DNA of 64,000 nucleotides from Paroedura picta (Eukaryota; Chordata; Lepidosauria; Squamata; Gekkonidae). The stretch lies in the NCBI RefSeq assembly GCF_049243985.1, contig NC_135384.1, positions 15,496,501 to 15,560,500 on the forward strand, in the 5' to 3' direction. Positions within the stretch are counted from its first letter, which is position 1; every line of letters begins with the position of its first letter. The notes beneath the pieces are model-generated. The model was not told where the DNA came from, did no database searches, and saw only the letters and a list, made by a program, of their open reading frames with translations. Below, one piece after another: positions 11,171-21,979 of the stretch. A program made the translations under genes and the position numbers.

Positions 11171-11440
11171 CCAGTCTGGTGTAGTGGTTAGGAGTGTGGA
11201 CTTCTAATCTGGCATGCCGGGTTCGATTCTGCACTCCCCATACGCAGCCAGTTGGGTGACCTTGGGCTTGCCATGGCACTGATAAAGCTGTTCTGACCGA
11301 GCAGTGATATCAGGGCTCTCTCAGCCTCACCCACCCCACAGGGTGTCTGTTGTGGGGAGAGGAATGGGAAGGCGACTGTAAGCAGCTTTGAGCCTCCTTC
11401 AGGTAGAGAAAAGTGGCATATAAGAACCAACTCTTCTTCT
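11171..11440 (+). repeat. tRNA-derived CORE/MIR-like SINE
   Basis: Full copy in forward orientation. The tRNA-like head has GTGTAGTGGTTAGGAGTGTG (A box) and GGGTTCGATTCTG (B box). The core is CCCCACAGGGTGTCTGTTGT and the 3' end is ATAAGAACCAACTCTTCTTC. This copy defines the family for the reversed ones. Confidence 0.8.
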
Positions 11441-12469
11441 TTTGATCATCTTATTAATTGAGCTTTCCTTAGATTACAGTACCTATTGTAATCAATTCCC
11501 AAACAACATTGTAAATGTAAAATTATAATTTTTGAAGTCATGCCTCTGATGGGAGCAGGGGAGGAAGGGAGGGAGAGGAAGCATGTCCCAATCTCCAGCT
11601 GGTGCATTTTCCCTTCAATTTTAAAGGGCCCTTATTTTTTATGGGCAGCTGACCTTGACTCCAGTAGTCTCCATGGTCAGGTCTTCTGCCCACAGAAAAT
11701 AATGACCCTTAGTCAGATGTACTATGGACCAGGTGGAATCTGGAGAGCACTTCCTTCCCTTTCCTCCTCCCCCACATTGTCTTCCCAATACAATTCCCTA
11801 TTATGAAGTTATTCAGAGGGGTATATCAGCATCACTGGAGGAGGACACTTTCATAAAATGAGAGATTGTGTGATCTAATCCAGTTCTGGAATGAGTGCAG
11901 AGTCTCACCACAGACACAATTGCTGCCATGAGAAAGACTCCAGTGGTAGGATGGGGAGGTGGGGGATCAGGACTACATGTCCCAATAAAACCCACAGTTT
12001 TCACGTTGCCTTGTGGGGGGGGAAGGCTAGGGGTGGAGGCCAGGTGTCTATAGAACGGGCAGCCTGACATTGCCCTACCTCTTTCCCCACTCCCCAAGAT
12101 GAGGCTAACCTCCCACACACCCTTTAATTTTGAATTATATTTTGTGTTCCATAAATTTATTATCACAGCTCTGGCTTTCTTTGCATTATAATTTAGAGAT
12201 GAGCAGCTATCTAGAGACGTGGGTAGAGGCCCGCAGACTGTGGTTGGGGTGGAGTGGTGTGGGAGTCCCCCTCCTGGACTGTGGGCTTTGGCAAACCCTT
12301 ATGAGCAACTGTTTGTATTTTGGGGCACAGGCAGACAGACAGACTGACCAACCAGCATCAGTCCTGCGGGTCTGGAAAGTGCAGGAAGATCTAACTAAAG
12401 TACATTTACAGTCTGAAACTGTAAATAGTGACTACTGATCTCCACAGGAGGTCCTGAGAAATCACTTGA
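11441..12469. other. intergenic, nothing recognised
   Basis: Spacer of mixed composition. Open frames of 80-117 codons on both strands overlap each other and show no family features. Confidence 0.4.
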
Positions 12470-12596
12470 TGGGAAATACATCATCTCCATTTGTAGGAAT
12501 GAACGACCCCCAACCCCCCGATATAGACAGCAAGAAGAACAACCTTATTGTATTTCCATTGCTGGCATTTTTATTCCAAAAGGGGAGTGATAAATT

Positions 12597-13556
12597 TCAT
12601 GTCATACATTTTATAAATCTCTTCATGCATTTCCTTCTGGCTTCCCTCACTTCCTTATTTCTTAGGCTGTATATCAGGGGATTGACCATTGGAATCAAGA
12701 TTGTGTAAAAGAGGGAGACGATTTTCTTCATTTCTCTTAGGTTTCTGGATCTTGGTACCATGTAAACAAGCATGATTGTTCCATAATACAAGGCAATCAT
12801 GGTGAGGTGAGAGGAACAGGTGGAGAAAGCCTTTCTCCTACCCGTGGTAGACGAGATTCTAAGGATAGAAACTATGATAAAAATATAAGAGGAAAGGATT
12901 AGGAGAAAGGGAGGCAGGGTGAACACACAGGCAGATATGAAGGACGAGAGTTCAAATGAATGGGTGTCACTACAGGAGATGGATCTAATCTCAGAACTAA
13001 TATCACAAACATAATTGTCCATTTCATTAGGGCCACAAAAGGATAGCAAAGATATTTTCAAAGTCAAGCTTGTGCTGACTAAGACTCCACTGACCCAAGA
13101 CACAGCTACAAGCTGAAGGCAAAACCTACCATTCATAAGAGTAGCATAATGGAGTGGTTTACAGATTGCTAAATACCTGTCATATGACATCATGGAGAGG
13201 AGGTAGCATTCAGTACCTCCCATACATGTGAAAATGAAAAATTGTATGAAACAGGCTTTGAAAGATATATTTCTTTCCCCTGTCCAGAGGTTTAGCAACA
13301 TTTTAGGCAGGATGGTGGAACTGAAGCAGATTTCCAAGAAGGCCAAGTTTCCCAAGAAGAAGTACATAGGTGTGTGAAGGTGTTGAACCGTCACAACTAG
13401 CACAATAATGATAAAGTTCCCAGCCATGGTGGCCAAGTAGATCACTAAGAACAGCAGGAAGAGAAGAATCTGCAGTTTAGGGAGTCCTCCAAATCCCAAC
13501 AGGATGAATTCAGTCACTGTTGTTTGATTTTGCTGATCTCTGTTTGCCATCATCAT
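12597..13556 (-). CDS. olfactory receptor, class II (gene 3)
   Basis: Complete 319-residue odorant receptor. The start is the first of three ATGs at 13556-13548, just after the acceptor TTTGTTTCTCAAG; the open frame extends to a TTG at 13571 that is intronic. Landmarks: NQT glycosylation site, HTPMYFFLGNLAFLE, MSYDRYLAICKPLHY, KAFSTCSSHLTM in TM6 and NPLIYSLRNKEVREA. The usual HYFCD of the second outer loop is NYVCD here. Hand comparison with gene 4 (21980) gives about 36 differences in 319 residues, near 89% identity; the second outer loop and TM5-TM6 hold many of them, which is where ligand-contact residues often lie. It is expressed, if at all, from the promoter candidate at 15761-15890. 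Confidence 0.96.
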   Translation of the reverse strand: MMMANRDQQNQTTVTEFILLGFGGLPKLQILLFLLFLVIYLATMAGNFIIIVLVVTVQHLHTPMYFFLGNLAFLEICFSSTILPKMLLNLWTGERNISFKACFIQFFIFTCMGGTECYLLSMMSYDRYLAICKPLHYATLMNGRFCLQLVAVSWVSGVLVSTSLTLKISLLSFCGPNEMDNYVCDISSEIRSISCSDTHSFELSSFISACVFTLPPFLLILSSYIFIIVSILRISSTTGRRKAFSTCSSHLTMIALYYGTIMLVYMVPRSRNLREMKKIVSLFYTILIPMVNPLIYSLRNKEVREARRKCMKRFIKCMT

Positions 13557-13650
13557 ATCCTTGAGAAACAAAGAACATCACTTAGTATTGCAGAGCAAAA
13601 AGGGTGATAAGTTATTTGACAGCATTTTGAATTCAAAAGCAACTCTTGAC

Positions 13651-13922
13651 AAAGGTATTCCCTGTGCAAGCACCGAGTCATGTCTGACCCTTGGGGTGAC
13701 GCCCTCTAGCGTTTTCTTGGCAGACTCAATACGGGGTGGTTTGCCAGTGCCTTCCCCAGTCATTACCGTTTACCCCCCAGCAAGCTGGGTACTCATTTTA
13801 CCAACCTTGGAAGGATGGAAGGCTGAGTCAACCCTGAGCCGGCTGCTGGGATTGAACTCCCAGCCTCAAGGGCAGAGCTTTCAGACTGCATATCTGCTGC
13901 CTTACCACTCTGTGCCACAAAG
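13651..13922 (-). repeat. Sauria-type SINE, reversed, in duplication copy A only
   Basis: The reversed tail begins at 13651 and the reversed head ends near 13922. ACAAAGG occurs at both edges and may be a short target duplication. The empty site is preserved in copy B near 23035. The insertion therefore came after the OR gene duplication and lies in the presumed 5' intron. Confidence 0.9.
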
Positions 13923-15760
13923 GCATGCCCATAATCAATATGAATTATATATATATATAATTGAAATTTACTGCAGGAGACTTGGGCAACAGATAGAATT
14001 TTTGCCTATGTTTCCCCAGAATGTACATCCCTGAGCAATGATTCCTCTGTTGGGTAGGTAGACCATGAGCTGAGATCTATTGTCTGGTCTCCATGAACCT
14101 AAAAATGAAATTATCTCAGTTTTCCAGCTGCTCTCTAATGGTCATCTTTCAGTCTGCTAACTTTTTGTTGCTTATCATTGTAGTATATGTTCCATTATCT
14201 CCCAATATGATGACACTGGGTGATAGATTGAATAAGTCGGATGCCTTTTTGGATCAAAGAATTAAGGTGACCATCACTTTACTCTATAATAAAAAGACTT
14301 ACATGCAGTTTGAAACATAAAATAACGTGACAGTCATTTCAGGATAATTGTTTTGTGCAGGTAAAGAGACCCTTTGGCTTTTGAGAGAAACAAATGTATA
14401 GGAATGCAGAGGAATTGAAATGAAACCCCTAATATGTGTCTTTTCAGTGGTGTTCTTTGGAGGTTGGAGCACCTTTTTATGTTTTTAATTAGAAGATCAG
14501 TAATAATTTCAGTCACAGGAGAAGGTTGGGAATATTCGACTTACAGTTTATGTATGGTCAAAGAGAAGCCCAAAATACCAGTGGATAATGCCCTCGGCGA
14601 ACAGAGATTTACATCTCAGCATGCATGCCACTAAACTGTGCGATCCAGATGGGTTTCTTGTCAGCTGTTGGTGCTGAGTTAGAAAGAAAATCCTCTACAT
14701 TAAGTGTTTTAAAAACACTGCATTTCATTAATATTCTTTGGTATTTCTACTCGAGATTGATCCCTAGGACTTATGTATGGTAGTGGACTGCTAAGAACAA
14801 TTTTTCAAGTGTCAAGTCTCTTGGAATAGACCTGAGTGGCCTTCTTAGCAGAATAAGATGCATAGGATAGGTTTCCAAGTTTCTGTGAATTTCATACTTT
14901 ACTTTAAAAACAGGCAACTGAACTAGAGAAGAATACAAACATTGGGATTTGACCCACCTGAACTTTAGGTGAAACAGTGCTACACCCAGTCCCAGATCCT
15001 TTCACAAATGGTTATTACAAATTTTGCATCATTTGCTTGACAGTCCTCCACTCGATTTATACTGCATTTTCTACACTGCATGTGCCCAGCCCTTCTCGTT
15101 CAGTTCCCTTCCCTTCTTTAGATTCAAAATCTTCATCTCCACATTCTGCTTCTCACACATTAATACTTTCTATTGGAAATACTGAATTCATTATCTAATT
15201 CTGAACTACTGGCTTGATTCCTGTAGTTTTCTTACCTTGGCCCACTGAGCATATTTCTGTACAGTCTTTTAACTCTTGGAGTAACTGAGCTTCCAGATAC
15301 ACAAGTTTGTAGACTGCGTTAAAGCACTACTTCACCCTGAAAAATAGTTGTCAATTTCATTCAATTTTTTCCCATTTATTACCGTCCTCGACCAGTATGA
15401 AAACAGTAGCAGAAATGAAAAGGTTCTCTAAGTATGCTTTTACTTGGATCAGAGATACAAGTAAAAGGATCACAGTCACTGTACTGTAGGAATGCATACA
15501 GAATTACTTTAATCAGAGATATTTCAGCAATTAATCATTGTATAATTTCTTAGGAGAAATATTGTGTTTTAGGATGTATGTCTGTACCTGCCATTGAGTA
15601 TGTCTGACTCTGCCATTCACTGACCAAATAGAATTATTGATGTTAATATTGTATTCCATTCCTGGAAGAAAAGCTAACAGGAAATTAATCACTTCTTTTC
15701 CTTCTTTCATTTGTTTTTTTTCTCTACCTTTGGATTGAACCCTAGTAATGACTTCCTTAC

Positions 15761-15890
15761 CTTTCTCTGCTTCTTCCTAGCAGTTGTTTTTTGATGCTAA
15801 GGTTTATATCAGTCCATGAAAACATGTCTGTCTCTGTAGCATTATATGTATTCTACACTGATTTCCCATGACATTTATGATAATGAATGT
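15761..15890 (-). promoter_or_regulatory. candidate promoter and untranslated exon 1, OR gene 3
   Basis: Sense order: TTCATTATCATAAATGTCAT with GGGAAA (15862-15888), ATACATATAAT A/T box near 15848, then about 57 bases ending in GAGAAAG|GTAAGG, exon edge at 15761. The donor is conserved with gene 4. The role is inferred. Confidence 0.5.
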
Positions 15891-16324
15891 TCTAATTCAT
15901 AGACAAAGATGAGGCATTTGATGGACTATGTTTTACATAAAGGAGGGAAACCTTAGTTAGAAAACAAAAATATGCCATTTAATGCTCATCAGTCCAGGAA
16001 ATCACAAGGAAATGTTTGAAAATATTTCTCTTCATCCTTATCTGGTTTTATATTTTCCCCACTTCATTCTACCAACTTATGATTAGCTAGAATTAAAACC
16101 CATTGTAGCTGATACAATGGGTGCTAGTGGGGGGGGGGAGGAAAATAGCAAAGAGAGAGGGAGGTAGAAAGGAAGAAAGTGATTAAGATAGAGAGAGCTT
16201 GGCATTGGGAAGAGGAAGGAGAGGGGTTGTCCAGTCTGTAAGGGCATAAGGTTGAATGTGTGTGTTGTGTGGGAGGTTGTGGTGGCATGGAGACAAATGA
16301 GGGCATGGATATGGATGGACACAG

Positions 16325-16465
16325 ACTCAGTAAACCTTTATTGCCCTACACAAACAAAATCCAAGGAAACAAAATAGATTAAACAATAGTATGTTCCCAC
16401 TCTTGCAAATATGAGTTATTTAATTGGAACATGCTTCCAAGGGCATTGGCTACCCTGGCAAGTTT
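16325..16465 (-). mobile_element. old LINE remnant, 3' part, split by BovB
   Basis: In sense this continues the frame that ends at 19697 on the other side of the BovB, and it finishes with GGCAATAAAGGTTTACTGA. The 3' tail resembles those at 47160 and 63150. The element is a non-LTR retrotransposon of the kind with a C-terminal Cys/His motif, possibly R4-like. Family assignment is weak. Confidence 0.5.
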
Positions 16466-16476
16466 TGTTGTTGTTG

Positions 16477-19047
16477 TTATGTGCGAAGTCGTGTCCGACC
16501 CATCGCGACCCCATGGACAATGATCCTCCAGGCCTTCCTGTCCTCTACCATTCCCCGGAGTCCATTTAAGTTTGCACCTACTGCTTCAGTGACTCCATCC
16601 ATCCACCTCATTCTCTGTCGTCCCCTTCTTCTTTTGCCCTCGATCTCTCCCAGCATTAGGCTCTTCTCCAGGGAGTCCTTCCTTCTCATGAGGTGGCCAA
16701 AATATTTGAGTTTCATCTTCAGGATCTGGCCTTCTAAAGAGCAGTCAGGGCTGATCTCCTCTAGGACTGACTGGTTTGTTCGCCTTGCAGTCCAAGGGAC
16801 TCGCAAGAGTCTTCTCCAGCACCAGAGTTCAAAAGCCTCAATTCTTTGACGCTCAGCCTTCCTTATGGTCCAACTTTCGCAGCCATACATTGCAACTGGG
16901 AAGACCATAGCCTTGACTAAACGCACTTTTGTTGGCAGGGTGATGTCTCTGCTTTTTAGGATGCTGTCTAGATTTGCCATAGCTTTCCTCCCCAGGAGCA
17001 AGCGTCTTTTAATTTCTTTGCTGCAGTCCCCATCTGCAGTGATCTTGGAGCCCAGGAAAATAAAATCTGTCACTATCTCCATTTCTTCCCCTTCTATTTG
17101 CCAGGAATTGAGAGGGCCGGATGCCATGATCTTTGTTTTCTTGATGTTGAGTTTCAAGCCAACTTTGGCACTCTCCTCCTTCACCCGCATCAACAGGCTC
17201 TTTAGTTCTTCTTCACTTTCTGCCATTAGAGTGGTATCATCTGCATATCTGAGGTTGTTGATATTTCTCCCTGCAATCTTGATCCCAATTTGTGACTCCT
17301 CTAATCCCGCATTTCTCATGATGTGCTCTGCATACAAGTTAAATAGGCAAGGCGACAGTATACAGCCTTGCCGAACTCCTTTCTCAATTTTGAACCAGTC
17401 AGTGATTCCATGTTCAGTTCTCACTGTTGCTTCTTGACCTGCATATAAATTTCTCAAGAGACAAATAAGATGTTCTGGTATTCCCATCTCTTTAAGAACT
17501 TGCCACAATTTGTTGTGCTCCACACAATCAAAGGCTTTAGCATAGTCAATGAAGCAGAAGTAGACGTTCTTCTGGTACTCCCTAGCTTTCTCCATGATCC
17601 AGCGTATGTTGGCAATTTGATCTCTAGTTCCTCTGCCTCTTCGAAATCCTGCCTGTACTTCTGGAAGTTCTCGGTCCACGTATTGCTGGAGCCTAGCTTG
17701 TAGGATTTTGAGCATAACTTTGCTAGCATGAGAAATTAGTGCGATGGTGCGGTAGTTTGAACATTCTTTGGCATTGCCCTTCTTTGGGATTGGAATGTAA
17801 ACTGACCTTTTCCAATCCTGTGGCCATTGTTGAGTTTTCCAAATTTGCTGGCATATTGAGTGTAGCACTTTTACTGCATCGTCCTTTAAGATTTTGAATA
17901 GTTCAACTGGAATGCTGTCACTACCACTAGCTTTATTGTTGCTCAGACTTCCTAAGGCCCATTTGACTTCACATTCCAGGATGTCTGGCTCCAGGTCAGT
18001 AACTACCCCATTGTGGTCATCAGGGATGTTAAGCTCGCTCTTGTATAGTTCTTCTGTATAATTTTGCCACCTTTGTTTGATCTCTTCTGCTTCTGTGAGG
18101 TCCCTACCATTTTGGTCCCTTATCATACCCATCTTTGCATGAAACATTCTCTTCATATCTCCAATTTTCTTGAAAAGATCTCTGGTCCTCCCCATTCTAT
18201 TGTTTTCTTCTATTTGTTTGCACTGTTCATTTAAGAAGGCATTCTTATCTCTTCTAGCTTTTCTCTGGAATTCTGCATTCAATTGGGTGTATCTTTCTCT
18301 TTCTCCCTTGCCTTTCACTTCCCTTCTCTCCTTAGCTATTTGTAAAGCTTCCTCAGACAGCCATTTTGATTTCTTGCATTTCTTTTTCTTTGGGATGGTT
18401 TTAGTTGCTACCTCTTGTACAATGTTGCGAACCTCCGTCCATAGTTCTTCAGGCACTCTGTCTATCAGATCTAATTCCTTAAATCTATTTGTCACCTCCA
18501 CTGTGTATTCGTCAGGGATATGATTTAGTTCATACCTGAGTGGCCTAGTGCTTTTCCCTACTTTCTTCAATTTAAGCCTAAATTTTGCAACAAGAAGCTC
18601 ATGATCTGAACCACAATCAGCTCCTGGTCTTGTTTTTATTGACTGGATAGAACTTTTCCATCTTTGGCTGCAGAGCACATAGTCAATCTGATTTCTGTGT
18701 TGACCGTCTGGTGATGTCCATGTGTAGAGTCGTCTCTTGGGTTGCTGGAAAAGAGTGTTTGCTATGACCATTGTATTCTCTTGACAAAATTCTACCAGCC
18801 TGTGCCCTGCTTCATTTTGTACTCCAAGGCCAAACTTGCCTGTTATCCCGGTTATCTTTTGGCTTCCTACTTTAGCATTCCAATCCCCCATGATGATAAG
18901 CACATCATTTTTGGGCGTTGCTTCTAGAAGGTGTTGTAGGGCTTCATAGAACTGATCAACTTCATCCTCTTCAGCAGCAGTGGTTGGGGCGTAGACCTGG
19001 ATCACTGTGATGTTGAATGGTTTGCCTTGGATTCGAACTGAGATCAT
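16477..19047 (-). CDS. BovB endonuclease C part plus reverse transcriptase
   Basis: 856 codons from an internal ATG. It includes the rest of the APE-type endonuclease (IQVYAPT, IMGDWNAKVG near residue 55, SDHELLVAKF near 147), then the reverse transcriptase: AGFRRGRGTRDQI, CFIDYAKAFDCVEH, GVRQGCILSPCLFNLY and the catalytic YADD in LRYADDTTLM. The C-terminal region has CESWTIRKAE and ELWCWRRLLR. The protein copies element RNA into DNA at a nicked target. In the intact family it is continuous with the upstream 153-codon frame; here the ATG overlaps that frame's stop by four bases, a result of the frame change. The domains are otherwise open throughout. Confidence 0.93.
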   Translation of the reverse strand: MISVRIQGKPFNITVIQVYAPTTAAEEDEVDQFYEALQHLLEATPKNDVLIIMGDWNAKVGSQKITGITGKFGLGVQNEAGHRLVEFCQENTMVIANTLFQQPKRRLYTWTSPDGQHRNQIDYVLCSQRWKSSIQSIKTRPGADCGSDHELLVAKFRLKLKKVGKSTRPLRYELNHIPDEYTVEVTNRFKELDLIDRVPEELWTEVRNIVQEVATKTIPKKKKCKKSKWLSEEALQIAKERREVKGKGERERYTQLNAEFQRKARRDKNAFLNEQCKQIEENNRMGRTRDLFKKIGDMKRMFHAKMGMIRDQNGRDLTEAEEIKQRWQNYTEELYKSELNIPDDHNGVVTDLEPDILECEVKWALGSLSNNKASGSDSIPVELFKILKDDAVKVLHSICQQIWKTQQWPQDWKRSVYIPIPKKGNAKECSNYRTIALISHASKVMLKILQARLQQYVDRELPEVQAGFRRGRGTRDQIANIRWIMEKAREYQKNVYFCFIDYAKAFDCVEHNKLWQVLKEMGIPEHLICLLRNLYAGQEATVRTEHGITDWFKIEKGVRQGCILSPCLFNLYAEHIMRNAGLEESQIGIKIAGRNINNLRYADDTTLMAESEEELKSLLMRVKEESAKVGLKLNIKKTKIMASGPLNSWQIEGEEMEIVTDFIFLGSKITADGDCSKEIKRRLLLGRKAMANLDSILKSRDITLPTKVRLVKAMVFPVAMYGCESWTIRKAERQRIEAFELWCWRRLLRVPWTARRTNQSVLEEISPDCSLEGQILKMKLKYFGHLMRRKDSLEKSLMLGEIEGKRRRGRQRMRWMDGVTEAVGANLNGLRGMVEDRKAWRIIVHGVAMGRTRLRT

Positions 19048-19505
19048 TCTGTCATTTTGGGGATTGTATCCAAGACTGCTTTTCCTACTCTCTTATAGAT
19101 TATGAAGGCTACTCCATTTCTTCTGCGAGATTCTTGTCCACAGTAGTATACCTGATGGTCATCTGAATTAAATTCACCCATTCCTGTCCATTTTAGTTCA
19201 CTGATTCCTAAAATGTCGATGTTCAGTCTTGTCATTTCTTGTTTAACCACGTCCAGCTTGCCTTGATTCATGGATCTGACGTTCCAGGTTCCTATGGAAT
19301 AAAAATCTTTACAGCATCGGACTGTCTTTTCGCCACCAGTTACTTCCACAACTGAGCGTCCTTTCGGCTTTGGCCCAGCCGCTTCATTCATTCTGGCGCT
19401 ACTCGTACTAGCCGTCTGCTCATCCCCAGTAGCATATTGGACACCTTCCGACCTGAGGGGCTCATCTTCCAGCGTCATATCGTTATGCCTATTGGAACTG
19501 TCCAT
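19044..19505 (-). CDS. BovB N-terminal endonuclease part
   Basis: 153 codons starting MDSSNRHNDMTLEDEP. It contains the first APE-type endonuclease motifs: SIGTWNVRSM near residue 70, LGISELKWTG near 100, and RRRNGVAFI near 127. The frame stops after DTIPKMTE, where family members read on as PKNDRMISV, consistent with loss of one base. The 5' edge includes the leader sentence typical of BovB (GGTGATCCACTGGAGAAGG). Confidence 0.9.
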   Translation of the reverse strand: MDSSNRHNDMTLEDEPLRSEGVQYATGDEQTASTSSARMNEAAGPKPKGRSVVEVTGGEKTVRCCKDFYSIGTWNVRSMNQGKLDVVKQEMTRLNIDILGISELKWTGMGEFNSDDHQVYYCGQESRRRNGVAFIIYKRVGKAVLDTIPKMTE

Positions 19506-19696
19506 AGAGTTTTCATGGCAAAGATACTGGAGTGGTTTGCCATTTCCTTCTCCAGTGGATCACCTTTTGTCAGAGCTCTCAGCTATGACCTGTCCGTCTT
19601 GGGTGGCCCTGCACGGCATAGCTCATAGCTTCACTGAACTACGCAAGCCCCCTTGCCACAACAAGGCAGCGATCCTTGAAGGGGGCTGGCAAGTTT

Positions 19697-19880
19697 AACG
19701 GGATCCTTTTCTGAAAGCATTAATTTGATGATGAGGGATTTAGAATTGACTTTGTAATTTAAATCCCCCAAATATGACTGGATTGAAGCTCTTTGGGGAG
19801 AGAAGCCTGGACACTCCAAAATAATATGTGGTAGTGTGTCCAGGACTTTACAGCCATGTAGACAGAGTCTTTTGGGGGCA
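19697..19880 (-). mobile_element. old LINE remnant, upstream part
   Basis: The sense frame reads a Cys/His motif (CLHGCKVLDTLPHIILECPG), then SEKDPVKLA, and continues after the BovB at 16465 as RVANALGSMF. This shows that the BovB landed inside this older element. It is possibly R4-like. Confidence 0.55.
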
Positions 19881-21334
19881 TGGGTATGGAGAGATGGGTA
19901 TCAAGAACCTGTGGTTTGTAATGTTAGTTGGGTGTGGGAGAAGACTAATCTTTGGGAATTGTGGCATAGTGGTTACAGTTGAGCTTTCTAGAGCCATGTC
20001 TTCAGATATGTGAAGGGAAGATCAGACTGGAGACTCTTCTTAGGGGGAGATTAAATGACAACCAATTCCACCCAGTTCTGTGTTCAACCTCATTTCTTTT
20101 CTTGTATGAATTAGGTCACAGACACCACATGGGGTAGTCACAGTACACAGGTGTCTGTCCTGCTCCTTATCCCTCTGTGTGCATTTGTGGGCTTTTTCAT
20201 GAGCAACGTTTCTTCCCTTGGTTCACGTACATGCTTTCACTTTGTGAAGTGCGCAAAAATCTCTCTTCTAGCATAGACAAGGATTGGGAGGGTTGTCCTT
20301 TGGTTTCCATGGCTACTCCAATTATTACCGTTTAGCTTGATTGGCATCCTCATAAGCCAAGAGTCGTGCTTCCTTTGGTTTCAATGGGAATGGCTTGTCC
20401 ATGTCAGAGCTCATTGCGTTCTGTGGCTCTTGGTGGAAGAGGGTGAATGGGAGACATGTGTAGCTATTTTGGGAGTAGGAGACATACACAGCTATTTGGA
20501 AGGAGAGAATTTTGAGGCATAGGTGGGGGGTTTAGAGAGAAGGAGCACCTTCAGGGTTACCTGTGGGTCTTCAGGTGCTCATTTCTGGCTGGCATTTAAA
20601 CTTTACCCCCCCTAAGAGGCTGATTGCCTGTCAGTTGAAGCCTTGCTGAGTGCAAGCAGATATCTTTGAAAACAGGGGGAGCTGGCCTTTGAAGGGGAGG
20701 TGGGTTTCCTGAAAACATTTTCTGCATTAACTCTCCTAATTTTCTTTCTGGAAATAGGGTGAAGGATCACAAATGCATCCTGATTCATATTTTACTTTTT
20801 CTACAAAGTGCTTTTGGGAGGGTGTGAGTAAAAGCCAGATCTGAATGTTTTCAAATGGATTCTCATGAATGCATATGATTTTTACATTGAAATGAAATGT
20901 CTTAGACTAAAAGCAACACCATAAAAGTCATGCATCCACAGCATCATGGTGCCACAGTGGGGGTAAAAACATAGTTAAAATACACGGATCCTCAATATTT
21001 TTGTATTAAGCCACCCCAAACTCACCATAAGATCACTTATCAATAGCCACAGTATACACCACAACTTTGTGACTACAGATCAGAGAATCTGACCAGATAC
21101 TGATCTAGCAGAACCCAAATAAGACAATTTTCCTAGCTTTTCTTCATGGATATACAACTATACAGAAGATCAGTTGGGGCAGTATATGTGGACAACATTA
21201 TGATATGAAAGTAAACTGCATGGGTTGGTTCCTAAAAATGAGGACAGGGATTCCCTAGAATTCGAACAAGACCGTGGCTCTGACTGCTGCTGGGCAAGGG
21301 AGGAGAGATAGGATATTTACTCCATAGAACAGCC
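19881..21334. other. spacer, nothing recognised
   Basis: No gene or clear repeat was recognised. Small open frames at 19828-20013 and 20337-20522 have no family features. Confidence 0.4.
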
Positions 21335-21685
21335 ATCTCTTAATGTATTGGGGATTTTGTGGGCTGGATAGTTTTATTCTTCTATTTTATTTGTTTTTTG
21401 TAAACCACCACATGACTTTGAAAGAAGCGGTATATAAGCCAACAAATAAATAAATAACGAAATAACGAAATAACGAAATAATGAAATAATGAAATAACAA
21501 AATAACGAAATAATGAAATGGATGCTTCCTTAATTCCACAGAACAGCCATCTTTTAATGTATTGGGGATTTTGTGGGTTGGGTAGTTTTATTCTTTTATT
21601 TTATTCTTTTACTGTAAACTGCCACGAGTCTTTGAGAGCAGCGGTATATAAGTAAAAATATACATAAATAAATAAATACGTACGT
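21335..21685 (+). repeat. LINE 3' tail (L2-like), tandemly doubled
   Basis: Two neighbouring copies share TAATGTATTGGGGATTTTGTG and AGCGGTATATAAG, each followed by AAATAAATAAAT or GAAATAAC runs. The first ends with an eight-base microsatellite, (GAAATAAC)n, at about 21455-21520. Confidence 0.6.
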
Positions 21686-21979
21686 ACATACAAGACAGGT
21701 AGTGTGCATGCTAGGAGATATGTGGTTAGATCCATGCTAAATTTTCCAGTGGCAGAATAGAAATTACATGGCTCCTTCCTCCCAGTTCAGACCACAGAAC
21801 TCCACAGGGGTCACTGATAAATGGGAATTCAATGGGAATGATATTATCTCCTTTTGCAAAGCTTCTTCCGAATATTTCAGGAAGGAAAAATCCCTCCCAG
21901 ATTTTTACAGCAAGAACAGCCTTACTGCATTTCCACTGATGGACCTGTCACTTTTCTTCCAAAAGGGGAGTGATAAATA

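Larger units (their letters stand above)
12470..16085. repeat. tandem segmental duplication, copy A
   Basis: Includes OR gene 3, its 3' flank and about 2.5 kb upstream to beyond the promoter. It aligns along its length with 21850-25800. A Sauria SINE at 13651-13922 is present here and absent from copy B, whose sequence reads straight through (GACAAAAGCATGCCC). Limits are approximate, judged by eye. Confidence 0.85.
16466..19685 (-). mobile_element. BovB (RTE clade) LINE, full length
   Basis: About 3,220 bp, flanked by an exact 11-bp target duplication CTGGCAAGTTT at 16455-16465 and 19686-19696. The 5' leader (19506-19685) precedes an endonuclease-reverse transcriptase frame, and the 3' end is a short (AAC)n-type tail, as in BovB. 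Coding is interrupted once, near 19045, where one A seems to be missing from a short A run. It is nested in an older LINE remnant. BovB is known for wide horizontal spread among squamates, ruminants and others; this copy looks young. Confidence 0.95.

Noticed and set aside
13557-13571. Upstream TTG or GTG starts for OR genes 2, 3, 4, 5 and 6
   Set aside because: For genes 2 to 5 they lie on the intron side of the splice acceptor; vertebrate ORs start at the ATG just after it. For gene 6 the GTG is within the exon but is not an ATG.
16477-19505. BovB frame as a host gene of the CFDP2-like kind
   Set aside because: The target duplication, leader and tail show that it is a mobile element.
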